In this document: positions 22,369 through 32,816 of the stretch, piece by piece | How the letters are laid out: each line of letters starts with the position of its first letter | How positions within the stretch are numbered: the stretch's first letter is position 1 | Assembly: GCF_026914185.1 (NCBI RefSeq) | Contig: NC_070574.1 | Location: 620,001-684,000, forward strand | DNA length: 64,000 nucleotides | Reading direction: 5' to 3' | Source: Puccinia triticina | Taxonomy: Eukaryota > Basidiomycota > Pucciniomycetes > Pucciniales > Pucciniaceae | Translations under genes and position numbers: made by a program | The notes under the pieces: model-generated | What the model was told of the DNA's origin: nothing | What the model saw: only the letters and a program-made list of their open reading frames with translations | Database searches by the model: none

Positions 22369-22804
22369 TGTTGGAATTTTGCCATTTCCTCTTACTTACA
22401 CCTCTAAAACAATGTTTCATGTCATTCTCAAAAGCATTGCCAGTATCCTTGTTAGGACAGATTTTATTACACCATGTAGTCATTGAACCGTGAGTAGTAG
22501 ATAATATTTTGTCATACTTGTTATCACGCATAGTCTCAGAGATAGTATAGATGAAACTTGTCTTGATCAAAAGTTTTTCATTATTCTATTGTTTTCCAAC
22601 CACTTGTTGGCCGCTTGTTTTTAGTCTATTTAAAGCCAGCCTACAACAAGAAATTACACTCATCGGTTCTCCTCATTCTTTCTCCGCGCCCCGCTGAGCC
22701 GCATCCGGTGAGAGAGTCATCCTCACTGCCCCAATTCTTGAGTTTTTATCAATACTCATCATAGCCCTTTTATTTCTCGTGCCTGAAAGTTCTAAATTCT
22801 AACA
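22369..22804. mobile_element. Solo copia-type LTR inserted in gypsy pol
   Basis: TGTTGGAATTTTGCC...TTCTAACA, 436 bp, with the 5-bp duplication GATAT at 22364-22368 and 22805-22809. Inserted length plus duplication is 441, a multiple of three, so the pol frame is the same on both sides. Confidence 0.85.
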
Positions 22805-25779
22805 GATATTATCTTAGTTAGTTCGTGGTTAAAAGATTTGGGTTCATTTGTAGGGGGCTTTAACAACAATATTGTAATGTATGACAGTGTTCAAGAGATT
22901 TGTGAGATGGCTTGTGATGAAGCAAGATCGCTTACGCATGAGTTTTCTGATGTGTTTGTCACTGAGTCCTTAGCTTGCCTGCCGCCCCATTGGGGTCAAT
23001 TTGATTGTCAGGTAAATCTGAAGGACGGAGCGGTGCCAACCTTTGGTAAAATGTATAATCTGAGCAAAGCGGAACGTGACAAGTTGAAAATTTATGTTAA
23101 CAACAATCTTGCAAAAGGTTTCATTAGGTTATCCTCCTCTTCTGCGGCGGCATCAATTTTTTATGAAAAAGTGGAGGGTAAGGCTAATCGGCCTTGTGTT
23201 GATTATAGGATATTAAATAGTATGACTGTTTGCGACTCCTATCCTCTTCCTGTCATAGCCCATTTGTTGAACAACTTACAGGGAAGCAAGTTTCTTTCAA
23301 AGATTGACTTGAAAGCAGCATTTAGTCTTTTGCGTGTGGCGGAAGGACACAAATGGAAAACAGCGTTCCGGACCCCTTGGGGGTTGTATGAGTATCAGGT
23401 AAGGCCTTTCGGCTTGGCTAATGCGCCGGCAACCTTTCAACGTTTTATACAGCACGTTTTGCGAGAGTTTCTAGATGTCTGCTGTTTTGTGTACATTGAT
23501 GATATTTTGATTTTTTCTAAGACAAGAGAGCAGCATCTTACAGATTGACAGAACATTTTACTGAAGTTGCGGGAGTATTCGTTGAAGGCTTCTTTGAAGA
23601 AGTGTGAGTTCTTTTGTTCTATGGTTACTTTCCTGGGTTTTGATATCACAGACAAGGGTTTGAAAATGAATAAGAGCAAGTTGAAGACCATTGAGGACTG
23701 GCCTTTGCCAATTACGGTCTGAGGTCTTTGTAAATTTCTGGGTTTCACTAATTTTTATAGGCGGTTCATTCCTCGCTTCTCTTCCGTTGCGGGACCTTTA
23801 ACTACTCTGACGCAAGAAAAGTATAGTGATTCCACTCTTCTTAGGTCAGATGAAGCAAAGACTGCCTTTGGGGCTCTGAAGGAATTGTTCATCAATGAAC
23901 CTTTACTGTTACATTTTGATTTCGAAAAGGATAGGGTCGTTCATGTGGACAGTTTGGGTTATGCCATTGCGGCGGTTTTGAGTCAGCCGAATGCTAATGG
24001 CAATTATTTGGCGGTTAGCTATTTTTCGCGGAAGCTTTCCAACCGGGAGCGTTCTTGGAAGGTATTTGATTTGGAGTTGTTGGCTATAGTTTCGGCCTGT
24101 GAGGAATGGCGCGCGTGGTTGATGGGCACGGTAAACCCAGTCATGATGTTTTCTGATCATTCTAACCTTTTGTATTTCAAAACCGCTAAATATTTGTCTC
24201 CGAAGCAGGCGCGATGGGCATTGTTTTTAGACAATTTTAATATGTTAATCTATCATATAGCAGGTTCGCGTAATCCGGCGGATGGCCCAAGCAGGCGAGA
24301 TGACTACTACGATGGAAAGGCTTTAGTCTGCGATGCTGATCTCATTGCACGGCGAATGGTGGACTGTGGGGAGATAGTTGGTGATGTTATCACGTCTCCT
24401 CTGTCTTCTCATGATTTATTTTTCCAGCGGCCGACCGCTGATTTGTTGACTTATTTTGCTGATAACTATTTGCCTTGTGATAAGACGGGTAAGGGGGTTC
24501 ACTTCGCTGATAATGTTTATTGGTATCAGAATAGAGTCTTAGTGCCTTCATCCTTGCGGACAAGGCTTTTGATCATGTATCATGATGCGCCGGCGGCGGG
24601 TCACCTGGGAATAGCAAGAACTCTAGCAGGGTTGACACGGATGTTTTCTTGGCCTGGTGTCAGGGCGGCGGTGATCAAGTATGTAAATATCTGTGACTCT
24701 TGCCGGCGGGTTAAGGCTAGGCGTTGTTCTCCTGATGGACGGCTTGTCTCAATCGTTGCAGAACCCAAGCCCTGGAGTGTTATTGGTATGGACATGATTT
24801 TTAAGCTGCCCTTATTGGGCGGGTTTGATTCTATTCTTGTGGTTATTGATTTATTGAGTAAACTTACGCACTTTATCCCGTTCAAAGAGGCGTCTTCCTC
24901 CACAGTTTTGGCTTTACTTTTTCAAAAGCACATTTTCCGCTTGCATGGTCTGCCGGATAAGATTGTATCCAACAGAGGTAGCACCTTTGTGAGTAACTTT
25001 TGGAGGGCATTGATGAAGTCGTTGAGCATTAGATCTGCTTTATCTACGGCATATCACCCGCAGACAGACGGTCAAACGGAGCGTATGAACCAAGTAGTCG
25101 AAGACTATCTTCGGCATTTCTGCTCGTATTATCAGGATAACTGGGATAGGTGTTTGGAAATGGCGGAGTTTTCTATTAACAACTCTGATTCGGCAAGTTT
25201 GAAGATTTCTCCTTTCTTCTTTACTTATGGTTTCCATCCTCGCTTTAATACTTTGACGCAAAACTCGGGCCGTAAGGGTTTGGATGAATTTTTAACAGAT
25301 TTACAGGTGACTCAGGAAACTGCAATGGAATGTTTGCGACAAGCGCGCATTAAACAAGCTGAATATTACAATAAAGGTAAGCGTCATTCCCCAGTTTATC
25401 AAGAAGGAGATGATGTCTTGCTTCTTCAAAAGTTTATTCAATCGCGAAGGGTTAATTCTAAATTGGATTACCGGTATATCGGGCCTTTTAAGGTAAAGAG
25501 GATGGTTGGTACAAATGCGGTTGAGTTGGATTTAGCGGCTGATTACCCTAAGTTACATCCAGTTTTTAATGTTTTGTTTTTGACACGTTATGTGAGTCCG
25601 GTTTTGGTCTTGGGACGCAACTCTCTGTTGGGATTAAAAGATAAATATTACAGCAACAGTCAAGTGGTGGACTGGACAAAGGTCAGGGCTATTTTAGATG
25701 AAAGGAGCGTAAAGAAAGGTAAGCTTGACTACTTGATCTCCTGGTTGAACTCTACGCCCGGTGAAGAAACGTGGGTGTC

Positions 25780-27360
25780 TAAAGATGGCCCCGTGGGACC
25801 CGGGTACCAGGCCAAATTTTAGCCAAATGTCCGCACCAGGTACCGCACCAGGCCCCAGCAGGCCCCAGCAGGCGGGTACCAGCGGTACCTGCCACCAAAA
25901 AAAAATGAAAATGAAATGATATTGATGTAATCAAGTAAGACTTACTTTATTTTCAATCCCAAATTTCTCAACAACAAATCGGACCCTCTCCGCAAGGTAC
26001 TCACCCGTGTGTGACTTAGTAAGCCGAACAAAATCTAACAGCATTGCTTCTAGCTCCATTTTGCCAGTGTTGTCCTCCGCTAATCTGTAGACCACAACTC
26101 CCAAAATATCAAAGCCGTTTGGCGACTGCCAAGCATTGACACCTAAGTATAGAGCGCCTTCGTGTGCCTGATGAGAGAGAACCATCAGGAATGCATCAAT
26201 CTGAAAAAGAAAGAAAGTGGCACTCACCTGCAAAGTGGACCAATAGTCCTCTTGTATCACCGAGTAAAGCTTATGAATATCTCTTGAGACCGCTTTTCTT
26301 GTTGGTAAATTCTTGTGAACGGTGGGGTGCAGAAGAGCCTGATGGCTTGGATCAACCAAGGCCAAGAATGGTCGTGCAGCTTCTGCACACCATATAGCAC
26401 ATAGCTGTGGAACCTGAAAGCATGCAATTGAGAGTCAGTGAGAGTATTTTCAGACTTTGTTCAAGTCACAGGGGGCTCACCTCTTTCGGATTAATGTCAC
26501 CAGTACCAGTAATCCCGAGCGCACCCAGAGAGGGGTTGCTTTCAGATTCTTGTTGTTTGCGGAGGCAGATTGCCGCGTGCTTGGTGAGGTTACTGCAAGA
26601 GGAGTCGGCCATTGGACGGTTGATCTTGATGTTGCACCTGAAAACATGTGTCAGAAAATCCTGGTTCCTTGGCTGGAAGGAGATAATGAGCTTACCTCTT
26701 GCAACGGTAGGCAATCATGGCTTGGCCAAACTTGTCCTTTTGATCGGAGAGCTCTGGTACTCTGTAACTCTTGTAGCTAGTACTCATTCCATTTGAGGCA
26801 ACTTTACAAGCACGTTCTAAAAGTGAGAAGAAAATCAACAGATGTTATGAATGCCAAAAAACACAGATGAAGAACTTACTTAACTCCTCCTCCTCAGTCA
26901 ATGGTACGAGGGGTGTTGATGCAGGTGTCAAAGCAGGTTGCTTGCTGTTCGGAGTAGGATCGTCCTTATCACTGGCGTTTTCCTCTGGACGCTCGTTGTG
27001 TTGAGGCTGAGAGGACGGTGGAGTGGATGTATGATTGGTTCGGGTGTTTCTCTTTTTTCGCGTGCGGGCCAATGACATTGTAAGTGGGTTGGGGGGAGGG
27101 ATATGAGGATATGATCAATCAGATTTGTTCAACCGATATCATATCATGTGGGTGAGAGCCAGCCCCCCTATAGGGGGGTTCGGGTCTGGGGGGTTTCTGA
27201 GCGGTACCCGGAGAGGTACCCAGGTATCGGGTCAAATTTTGCCCAGAAGCAGGCACCAGGTACCGCACCGGGCACCAGCCGGCGGGTACCATCACAAGCC
27301 AGGAGGTACCCCCCAACTGGTGCCGGGTACCTCCAAACGGGTACCGCAAGGCCATCTTTA
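25780..27360. mobile_element. hAT transposon with GGTACC-rich ends and a truncated transposase gene
   Basis: Termini TAAAGATGGCC and GGCCATCTTTA, with the 8-bp duplication TGGGTGTC at 25772-25779 and 27361-27368. It disrupts the tail of the gypsy pol gene. Subterminal GGTACC-rich blocks match the elements at 14904 and 46753, so this is the gene-bearing member of that family in the window. The internal gene on the minus strand ends abruptly after the fifth exon, so it is a deletion derivative. Confidence 0.9.
25946..27078 (-). pseudogene. hAT transposase, N-terminal half only
   Basis: Five exons join in frame: 27078-26880, 26816-26696, 26637-26481, 26413-26228 and 26200-25946, all with GT-AG introns of 27 to 67 bp. 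The protein begins MSLARTRKKRN with a disordered Ser/Thr/Pro region. Next is a BED-type zinc finger (YRCKRCNIKINRPMADSSC, then NLTKHAAIC). The start of the hAT nuclease domain follows (TRKAVSRDIHKLY; HEGALYLGVNAWQSPNGF; LAERVRFVVEKFGIENK). The next exon, with the rest of the nuclease and the dimerisation region, is missing: the sequence runs from the last donor site straight into the GGTACC-rich end. About 306 codons remain, whereas hAT transposases usually have 600 or more. Confidence 0.85.
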
Positions 27361-27508
27361 TGGGTGTCGCAGAATCATATACCGGTCTCGGCTAATAAAT
27401 TTATAGATGATTTTAAACGTATGGCGGATGCTCGGGATAAGAAGAATAAGAAGAAGACAACGCGTAAGGACGCGTGATACTGTTTGGTGTAGTAGCCTGA
27501 TCTCATTT

Positions 27509-27954
27509 TGTAACAACTTGGATTCGTTATGATGTAATCTTTTATTGATCTTTAATTATGATTACTAATGATCATTTAGGATCAATCAGGATTCGCGTCA
27601 CCTGGGGACTAACGTTGTTATTTCACGTGTTTTGTCGTGCATGACGCTTTCCTTGTTGTTGTTTTTGTTGAGACGTCATTGGGATTTTCCCCGAAAGTTT
27701 GGTTATCTACTCACCCTTGTATCTTGTTCGGTTCTTTTTCTTTCCTCTTTCTCCCATCGAGATATTCTTTGTCACTCTATACATAACCTTACTTATCTTT
27801 ATTGTTCCAAGTAAATATTGTTTCTCGGAAAGCTTATAAATAATTATCATAATCATTGTTGATTTCTAATCTATTACTCAAGCATACGGCGAACTATCCT
27901 CTCGGATAAGTTTCATAGCCACATAGCGAACTGAGTAGTAGGGTAGACCTCACA
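27509..27954 (+). repeat. 3' LTR of the gypsy element
   Basis: 446 bp. About 8 of roughly 13 differences from the 5' LTR are CG against TG or CA. Confidence 0.9.
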
Positions 27955-28029
27955 CCGTGGCCAGCGCGGCAAGGGGTCTCGACTGCCTGTACAGTGACGC
28001 TGTACAGGCCTGTGGCTGAAATAAAAAAA

Positions 28030-29714
28030 GGGGGTTAATTAATCGACTCCCATAAATTCGAGTTCCGACTCCCAAATGTCGCGGACGTCCGGGAGACCGC
28101 CGCAAGACGTCCCCTGCGGGTCAACCAGACCTCAATTTGACCCGGCCGACTTTTGGGAGTCGGAACTCGAATTCCTCCCAAAAGTTTGGGAGTCGGAAAT
28201 TTAATTCCAAAATATTCCCATCAAATCAAATAAATTCAATAAATCCTCAATGGGGCATCCAAATGCCCCCAAAATTTGACAGCCATCTGGGGAAACACCT
28301 TTGAGCATATTGTGAGCTTCACGGCGGGATTACACATCAGCAACACCTCATATGAGTGTGGGGTGGATTTCGCGGATTTCCTACTAAGGCAAACCACCAA
28401 ATCCTGAGCTACGGTGCTCCAGAAGCCTGCAGATTTTTTTCTGCAACATAAATACACTCTCTAGAGCATATGTTAAGCTTCACGGCATTAGCAAACCTCA
28501 GGGAGAGCCTGTGTAGCCGGGGGCGGATTTGGCGGATTTCCTACTACCGCAATGCGCCATATCCTGAGATATGGTGATCCAAATGCCCCCAGAATATTTC
28601 TGACACATAAACACACTCTCTAGAACATATTTTGAGATTTACAGGTGTATTACACATCAGGGAAATCCTGTGTAGCCGGGGGCGGATTAGGCGGATTTCC
28701 CACTAAGGCAATTGGCGTAGTTTTCTTCCTCTGCGCTGTCCTACGCCGTTAGGAATTTTTTTGCGTTCTGTGTCGGTAATTGTAGATAAGAGGGCAGGGA
28801 ATCCTTTGAGCACCCTCCGAATTTTTTTATCTCTTCTTGATCAGAAGATATAGAGGGTTCAAGTGAGGATAAGTCGTAGGAAATTTGCCAAATCCACCCC
28901 CCCCCCCCGCGGAACAGAGTCTCCCTGAGGTGTGCTAATGCCGTGAGGCTCACCAAATGCTCTAGAGAGTTTATTTATGTGGCAGAAAAATTTTGGGGGC
29001 ATTTGGATCACCATATCTCAGGATATGGCGCATTGCGGTAGTAGGAAATCCGCCAAATCTGCCCCCGGCTACACGGGATTTCCCTGATGTGTAATACACC
29101 TGTAAATCTCAAAATATGTTCTAGAGAGTGTTTTTATGTGTCAGAAATATTCTGGGGGCATTTGGATCACCATATCTCAGGATATGGCGCATTGCGGTAG
29201 TAGGAAATCCGCCAAATCCGCCCCTGGCTACACAGGCTCTCCCTGAGGTGTGCTAATGCCGTGAAGCTTAACATATGCTCTAGAGAGTGTATTTATGTGG
29301 CAGAAAAAAATCTGCAGGCTTCTGGAGCACCGTAGCTCAGGATTTGGTGGTTTGCCTTAGTAGGAAATCCGCGAAATCCACCCCACACTCATATGAGGTG
29401 TTGCTGATGTGTAATCCCGCCGTGAAGCTCACAATATGCTCAAAGGTGTTTCCCCAGATGGCTGTCAAATTTTGGGGGCATTTGGATGCCCCATTGAGGA
29501 TTTATTGAATTTATTTGATTTGATGGGAATATTTTGGAATTAAATTTCTGACTCCCAAACTTTCGGGAGGAATTCGAGTTCCGACTCCTAAAAGTCGGGC
29601 GGGTCAAATTGAGGTCTGGTTGACCCGCAGGGGACGTCTTGCGGCGGTCTCCCGGACGTCCGCGACATTTGGGAGTCGGAACTCGAATTTAGGGGAGTCG
29701 ATTAATTAACCCCC
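28030..29714. mobile_element. Long inverted-repeat (foldback) element, copy 1
   Basis: It starts GGGGGTTAATTAATCGACTC and ends with the complement. The 8-bp direct repeat TAAAAAAA is at 28022-28029 and 29715-29722. Each arm is about 650-830 bp and near-perfectly complementary; the translations of 28236-28457 (minus) and 29287-29508 (plus) differ at one residue of 73. The arms are built of repeated modules of about 170-190 bp, each containing GGATTTCCTACTAAGG or its complement and a cccccaaaatttgacag-type block. A small unpaired centre lies at about 28710-28890. No gene. The 8-bp duplication suggests mobilisation by a hAT transposase (inference). Confidence 0.85.
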
Positions 29715-29857
29715 TAAAAAAAATCTTTTTTTGGCCTCGAACCCGCAAGCTTTTCGAGAATGGCTGTAAGCTGTGAAATCCCTGTGAACCCCTGCCGAGT
29801 GCATACATCCAAGGACCCTGAAACCGACCAGCTGAGCCAACCACTTTCTTCGCAAAG
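29715..29857. promoter_or_regulatory. short space between foldback element and ELP3 start
   Basis: Only about 140 bp separate the end of the foldback element from the chosen ELP3 ATG, so much of the promoter must lie in or beyond transposon DNA. On the minus strand a TGGCTCAGCTGG and a GGTTCGAGGCC resemble tRNA A and B boxes but are about 90 bp apart and do not fold. Confidence 0.4.
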
Positions 29858-32067
29858 ATGTCGGTACTCATCAAGACCTGCGCCGATATAATCACCGAGC
29901 TAGTCGACGCCCACCAAGCGGGCAAGGATGTGAACCTCAACGCGGTCCGGCAGCGGGTCTCCAAGCGGAACAAAGTAAAGCCGATCCTCTCCGTCCTCCC
30001 ACCCAGCCGCAGACCACACACAGGATGCTGAAATTAAGAGACCGGAGTAGTGCGCCCAACTGCCCAGATTGGTAGACATCATCGCCGCTGTGCCCCCCGA
30101 CCTCAAGCCCATCCTGCTGCCCAAGCTGCGCGCTAAACCGATCAGGACCGCCTCCGGAATCGCCGTCGTCGCCGTCATGAGCAAGCCCCACCGGTGTCCC
30201 CACATCGCCATGACCGGAAACATTTGTGTGTCAGTACTCCAAACCGCACACCCTTTTAAAAAAACCCGGTGCCTCGTCCTGATAGATGACTTCCTTCTCA
30301 GATACTGTCCTGGAGGACCCGACTCGGATTTCGAATATTCCACGCAAAGCTATACTGGATACGAAGTATGTATGTCTTCTCACATCATCTTCAGCTGGCT
30401 TAAATCTGATCCGCCAAAACGATTTCCTATTCCAGCCGACTAGCATGCGTGCCATTCGCGCCAGATACGACCCTTACGAACAGAGTCAGGGAAGGGTCGA
30501 GCAGCTGCGTCAGTTGGGACACTCCGTGGACAAGGTATACATATCTCCATATACGCCAGTTCTACAGCCAAAAAAAGAAGAACACGAAAATTGATGAGTG
30601 TATGTGTGGGAAAAATCAAAGGTAGAATTCATCGTGATGGGCGGAACATTTATGTCCTTGCCGGCGAGCTACCGTGACACGTTTATCGCCCAGCTCCACA
30701 ACTCGTTGTCGGGATATACAGGCACGGATCTTGATTCGGCGGTGGTGTACAGCGCGCTGGCGCGGACAAAGTGCATCGGGATCACGATCGAGACACGGCC
30801 GGACTACTGTCTCGAGCCTCATCTGTCGAGCATGTTGAGGTACGGTTGCACCCGTCTCGAAGTCAGTCCCCCCCTCTCCCATCAACGAATTTTTATCCTT
30901 TCTAACCCACTCGTCCGGCTTAGATCGGCGTCCAATCGGTCTATGAAGACGTGGCCAGAGATACCAATCGTGGTCATACCGTCCGGGCGACATGTGAATC
31001 GTTCCAGAAAGCCAAAGATGCAGGGTTCAAGGTCGTTTCACACATGATGGTTCGTTTCTCCCCTCGACTGTACCTATTATCCTGCCCCCCACCAATACCG
31101 ACGTACGTCGCGCGGTGATCAATCCAGCCCGATTTACCGAATGTGGGTGTCGAGCGGGACCTGGAACAGTTCAAGGAATACTTCGAGAACCCTGCGTTCC
31201 GGTCCGATGGGCTGAAGATCTATCCGCTCCTAGTGATCCGAGGGACAGGTGAGCAAAGTCTGATTAGTCGCCGCAAGCCCGCCGTGCTTAAGCGCCGACG
31301 GATAGATATATTGTGACCAAACTAGGTGTGTATGAGCTGTGGCGGACGGGGCGATACAAAAACTACACGCCGAACGCATTGGTGGACATTGTGGCGCGGA
31401 TCCTGGCTCTGATCCCGCCGTGGACGCGGGTGTACCGTGTGCAGCGGGACATCCCGATGCCCTTGGTGTCCTCGGGCGTCGAGAACGGCAACCTGCGCGA
31501 ACTGGCGCTACAGCGGCTCAAAGACTTCGGCGCCGTCTGTCGCGACATCCGTCATCGCGAGGTCGGGATCCACGAGATCCACTTCAAAGTCCGCCCCGAG
31601 CAGGTCGAGCTCGTCCGCAGAGACTACGTCGCTAACGGCGGCTGGGAAACTTTCCTCTCCTACGAGGACCCCCAAAAGGACATCCTCATCGGCCTTCTCA
31701 GGCTCCGCAAATGCTCCCCCGAAGGTACCTTTCGCAAGGAATTACTGGACGATGGGCCTACCTCTATCGTCCGTGAACTGCACGTCTATGGCACCGCGAT
31801 CCCCCTCCACAGTCATGACCCCACCAAAGTCAGTAAACCCCAAATACTCCTCATCAACAAATGTCTTATCCTCATGTTCTCTGTTCTTGGAATAAACAGT
31901 TCCAACATCAAGGCTTCGGAACCTTATTGATGGAAGAAGCCGAACGGATCGCAAGGGAAGAACACGGGAGCGTCAAGCTGGCGGTGATTTCTGGCGTGGG
32001 CGTGCGCCATTGGTACGGCCGTTTGGGCTACACACTTGACGGCCCTTACGTCAGTAAGATGCTATGA
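29858..32067 (+). CDS. ELP3: Elongator complex catalytic subunit Elp3
   Basis: Nine exons: 29858-29974, 30051-30229, 30302-30365, 30436-30534, 30622-30861, 30924-31049, 31128-31248, 31326-31828 and 31900-32067. All introns are GT-AG, giving 538 residues, close to the usual 550. Elp3 is the radical-SAM/acetyltransferase enzyme of Elongator and starts the cm5U-type modification of wobble uridines in tRNA; it acts mainly in the cytoplasm. The radical-SAM cysteines are spaced [14 protein letters not shown] (CX9CX2C), followed by [34 protein letters not shown] and GLKIYP blocks follow. The GNAT domain at the C terminus shows [18 protein letters not shown] and [16 protein letters not shown], and the protein ends VSKML. 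The N terminus ([15 protein letters not shown]) lacks the basic leader of some orthologues. The foldback element ends only about 140 bp upstream. Confidence 0.95.
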
Positions 32068-32380
32068 TTTCTTCACCCTTTGTTTCTCTTGACTTTTCAA
32101 CAGAAAAGAAAAAACTATGTATTTTTGCACATAATGCCTGTCGTTTTTTGTGTGGGTTTGGGATGGTGGCATCTTATGGACCTTGCATGGATTCAAGAAC
32201 ATCGTCCCATGCTCATCGTCCCGACTCCCAAAACCTTCAACATGCCCATCAATTGTCCCGATTTCTCTTCCGCGAGTTGATTCCAAATTTTGAGGACGAG
32301 GGTTTGTGCAAAGTCTGGTTTAGTATTGCACCCAGTTGATTGACTGATTGACATTGATTGTCAAACGTCTTCCAAAGAAA
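32068..32380. other. ELP3 downstream region, no gene seen
   Basis: The pyrimidine-rich sequence after the stop codon presumably contains the ELP3 3' end. Short ORFs here have no recognisable features. Confidence 0.4.
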
Positions 32381-32382
32381 TA

Positions 32383-32513
32383 GCACTGTTCACGTAAGCT
32401 AAACATCAGCAAGATTGAAATAAAGTTTATCCCATTGTGCCAGCCAATTTGGCTGGGAAAGTATGCTGATGTATATCTCTCACATGGTCATAGATTTCTT
32501 ACGTGAACAGTGC
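32383..32513. mobile_element. Stowaway-like MITE, TA target
   Basis: Perfect inverted termini GCACTGTTCACGTAAG at 32383 and 32498-32513 with TA on each side; 131 bp, no coding capacity. The TA duplication fits Tc1/mariner-type MITEs. It sits between ELP3 and the next gene. Confidence 0.85.
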
Positions 32514-32816
32514 TAATATATGTACATACCTGAACTGTTGGGTGTCTGGATTCTGCTTGATGACTGTACATCATTCCCGCGTAGTCTGATTTTAATCTAC
32601 GCTCAAACCCATGATCTCAACCGGTGAATAAACTTGATTCCTTGTCAACTTGTTGGATTGTTTGGTGCAGATGTGCTTCAGCGGCGGGGGGGAAGGAGTG
32701 TCACAGAGACAACACAGGGGATGTCATGGGGATGATGGGGGGTTTCACAGCTCGGACGGCCCATGATTTGTTTTTTGGCAACTTTCAAAGTTTCCCCTCC
32801 GGACAAGCTTACAGTA

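Larger units (their letters stand above)
22810..27477 (+). pseudogene. gypsy pol (RT, RNase H, integrase), inactive
   Basis: The RT block includes DYRILNSMTVCDSYPLPV, SKIDLKAAF, FGLANAPATFQRF and the active site FVYIDDILIF. TGA codons follow at 23546 and about 23720, both fitting Arg CGA. RNase H begins near LLHFDFEKDRVVHVD. The integrase zinc region is HDAPAAGHLG...NICDSCRRVKARR. The integrase core has the first Asp (VIGMDMIFKLP) and Glu (DGQTERMNQV), but the middle Asp is Asn (VSNRGSTFVS). The chromodomain-like tail (LDYLISWLN...GEETWVS) is cut by the hAT element at 25780, and the last 35 or so residues (QNHIPVSANKFIDDF, then Lys-rich) lie at 27369-27477. Confidence 0.88.
19108..27954 (+). 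mobile_element. Ty3/gypsy LTR retrotransposon, complete but decayed
   Basis: Two 446-bp LTRs (19108-19553 and 27509-27954) with TG...CA ends are flanked by the 5-bp target duplication CCGTG (19103-19107 and 27955-27959). The order protease, RT, RNase H, integrase with a chromodomain-like tail is that of Ty3/gypsy. It has been hit by two solo LTRs (20480-21038 and 22369-22804) and a hAT element (25780-27360). At least six in-frame TGA codons and two lost catalytic acids make it inactive. The LTRs differ at about 13 of 446 positions, 11 of them transitions. Confidence 0.93.

Noticed and set aside
29735..29850. Possible tRNA gene on the minus strand upstream of ELP3
   Set aside because: A and B box matches are good but about 90 bp apart, and acceptor and T stems do not pair. 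Treated only as a note in the ELP3 upstream feature.
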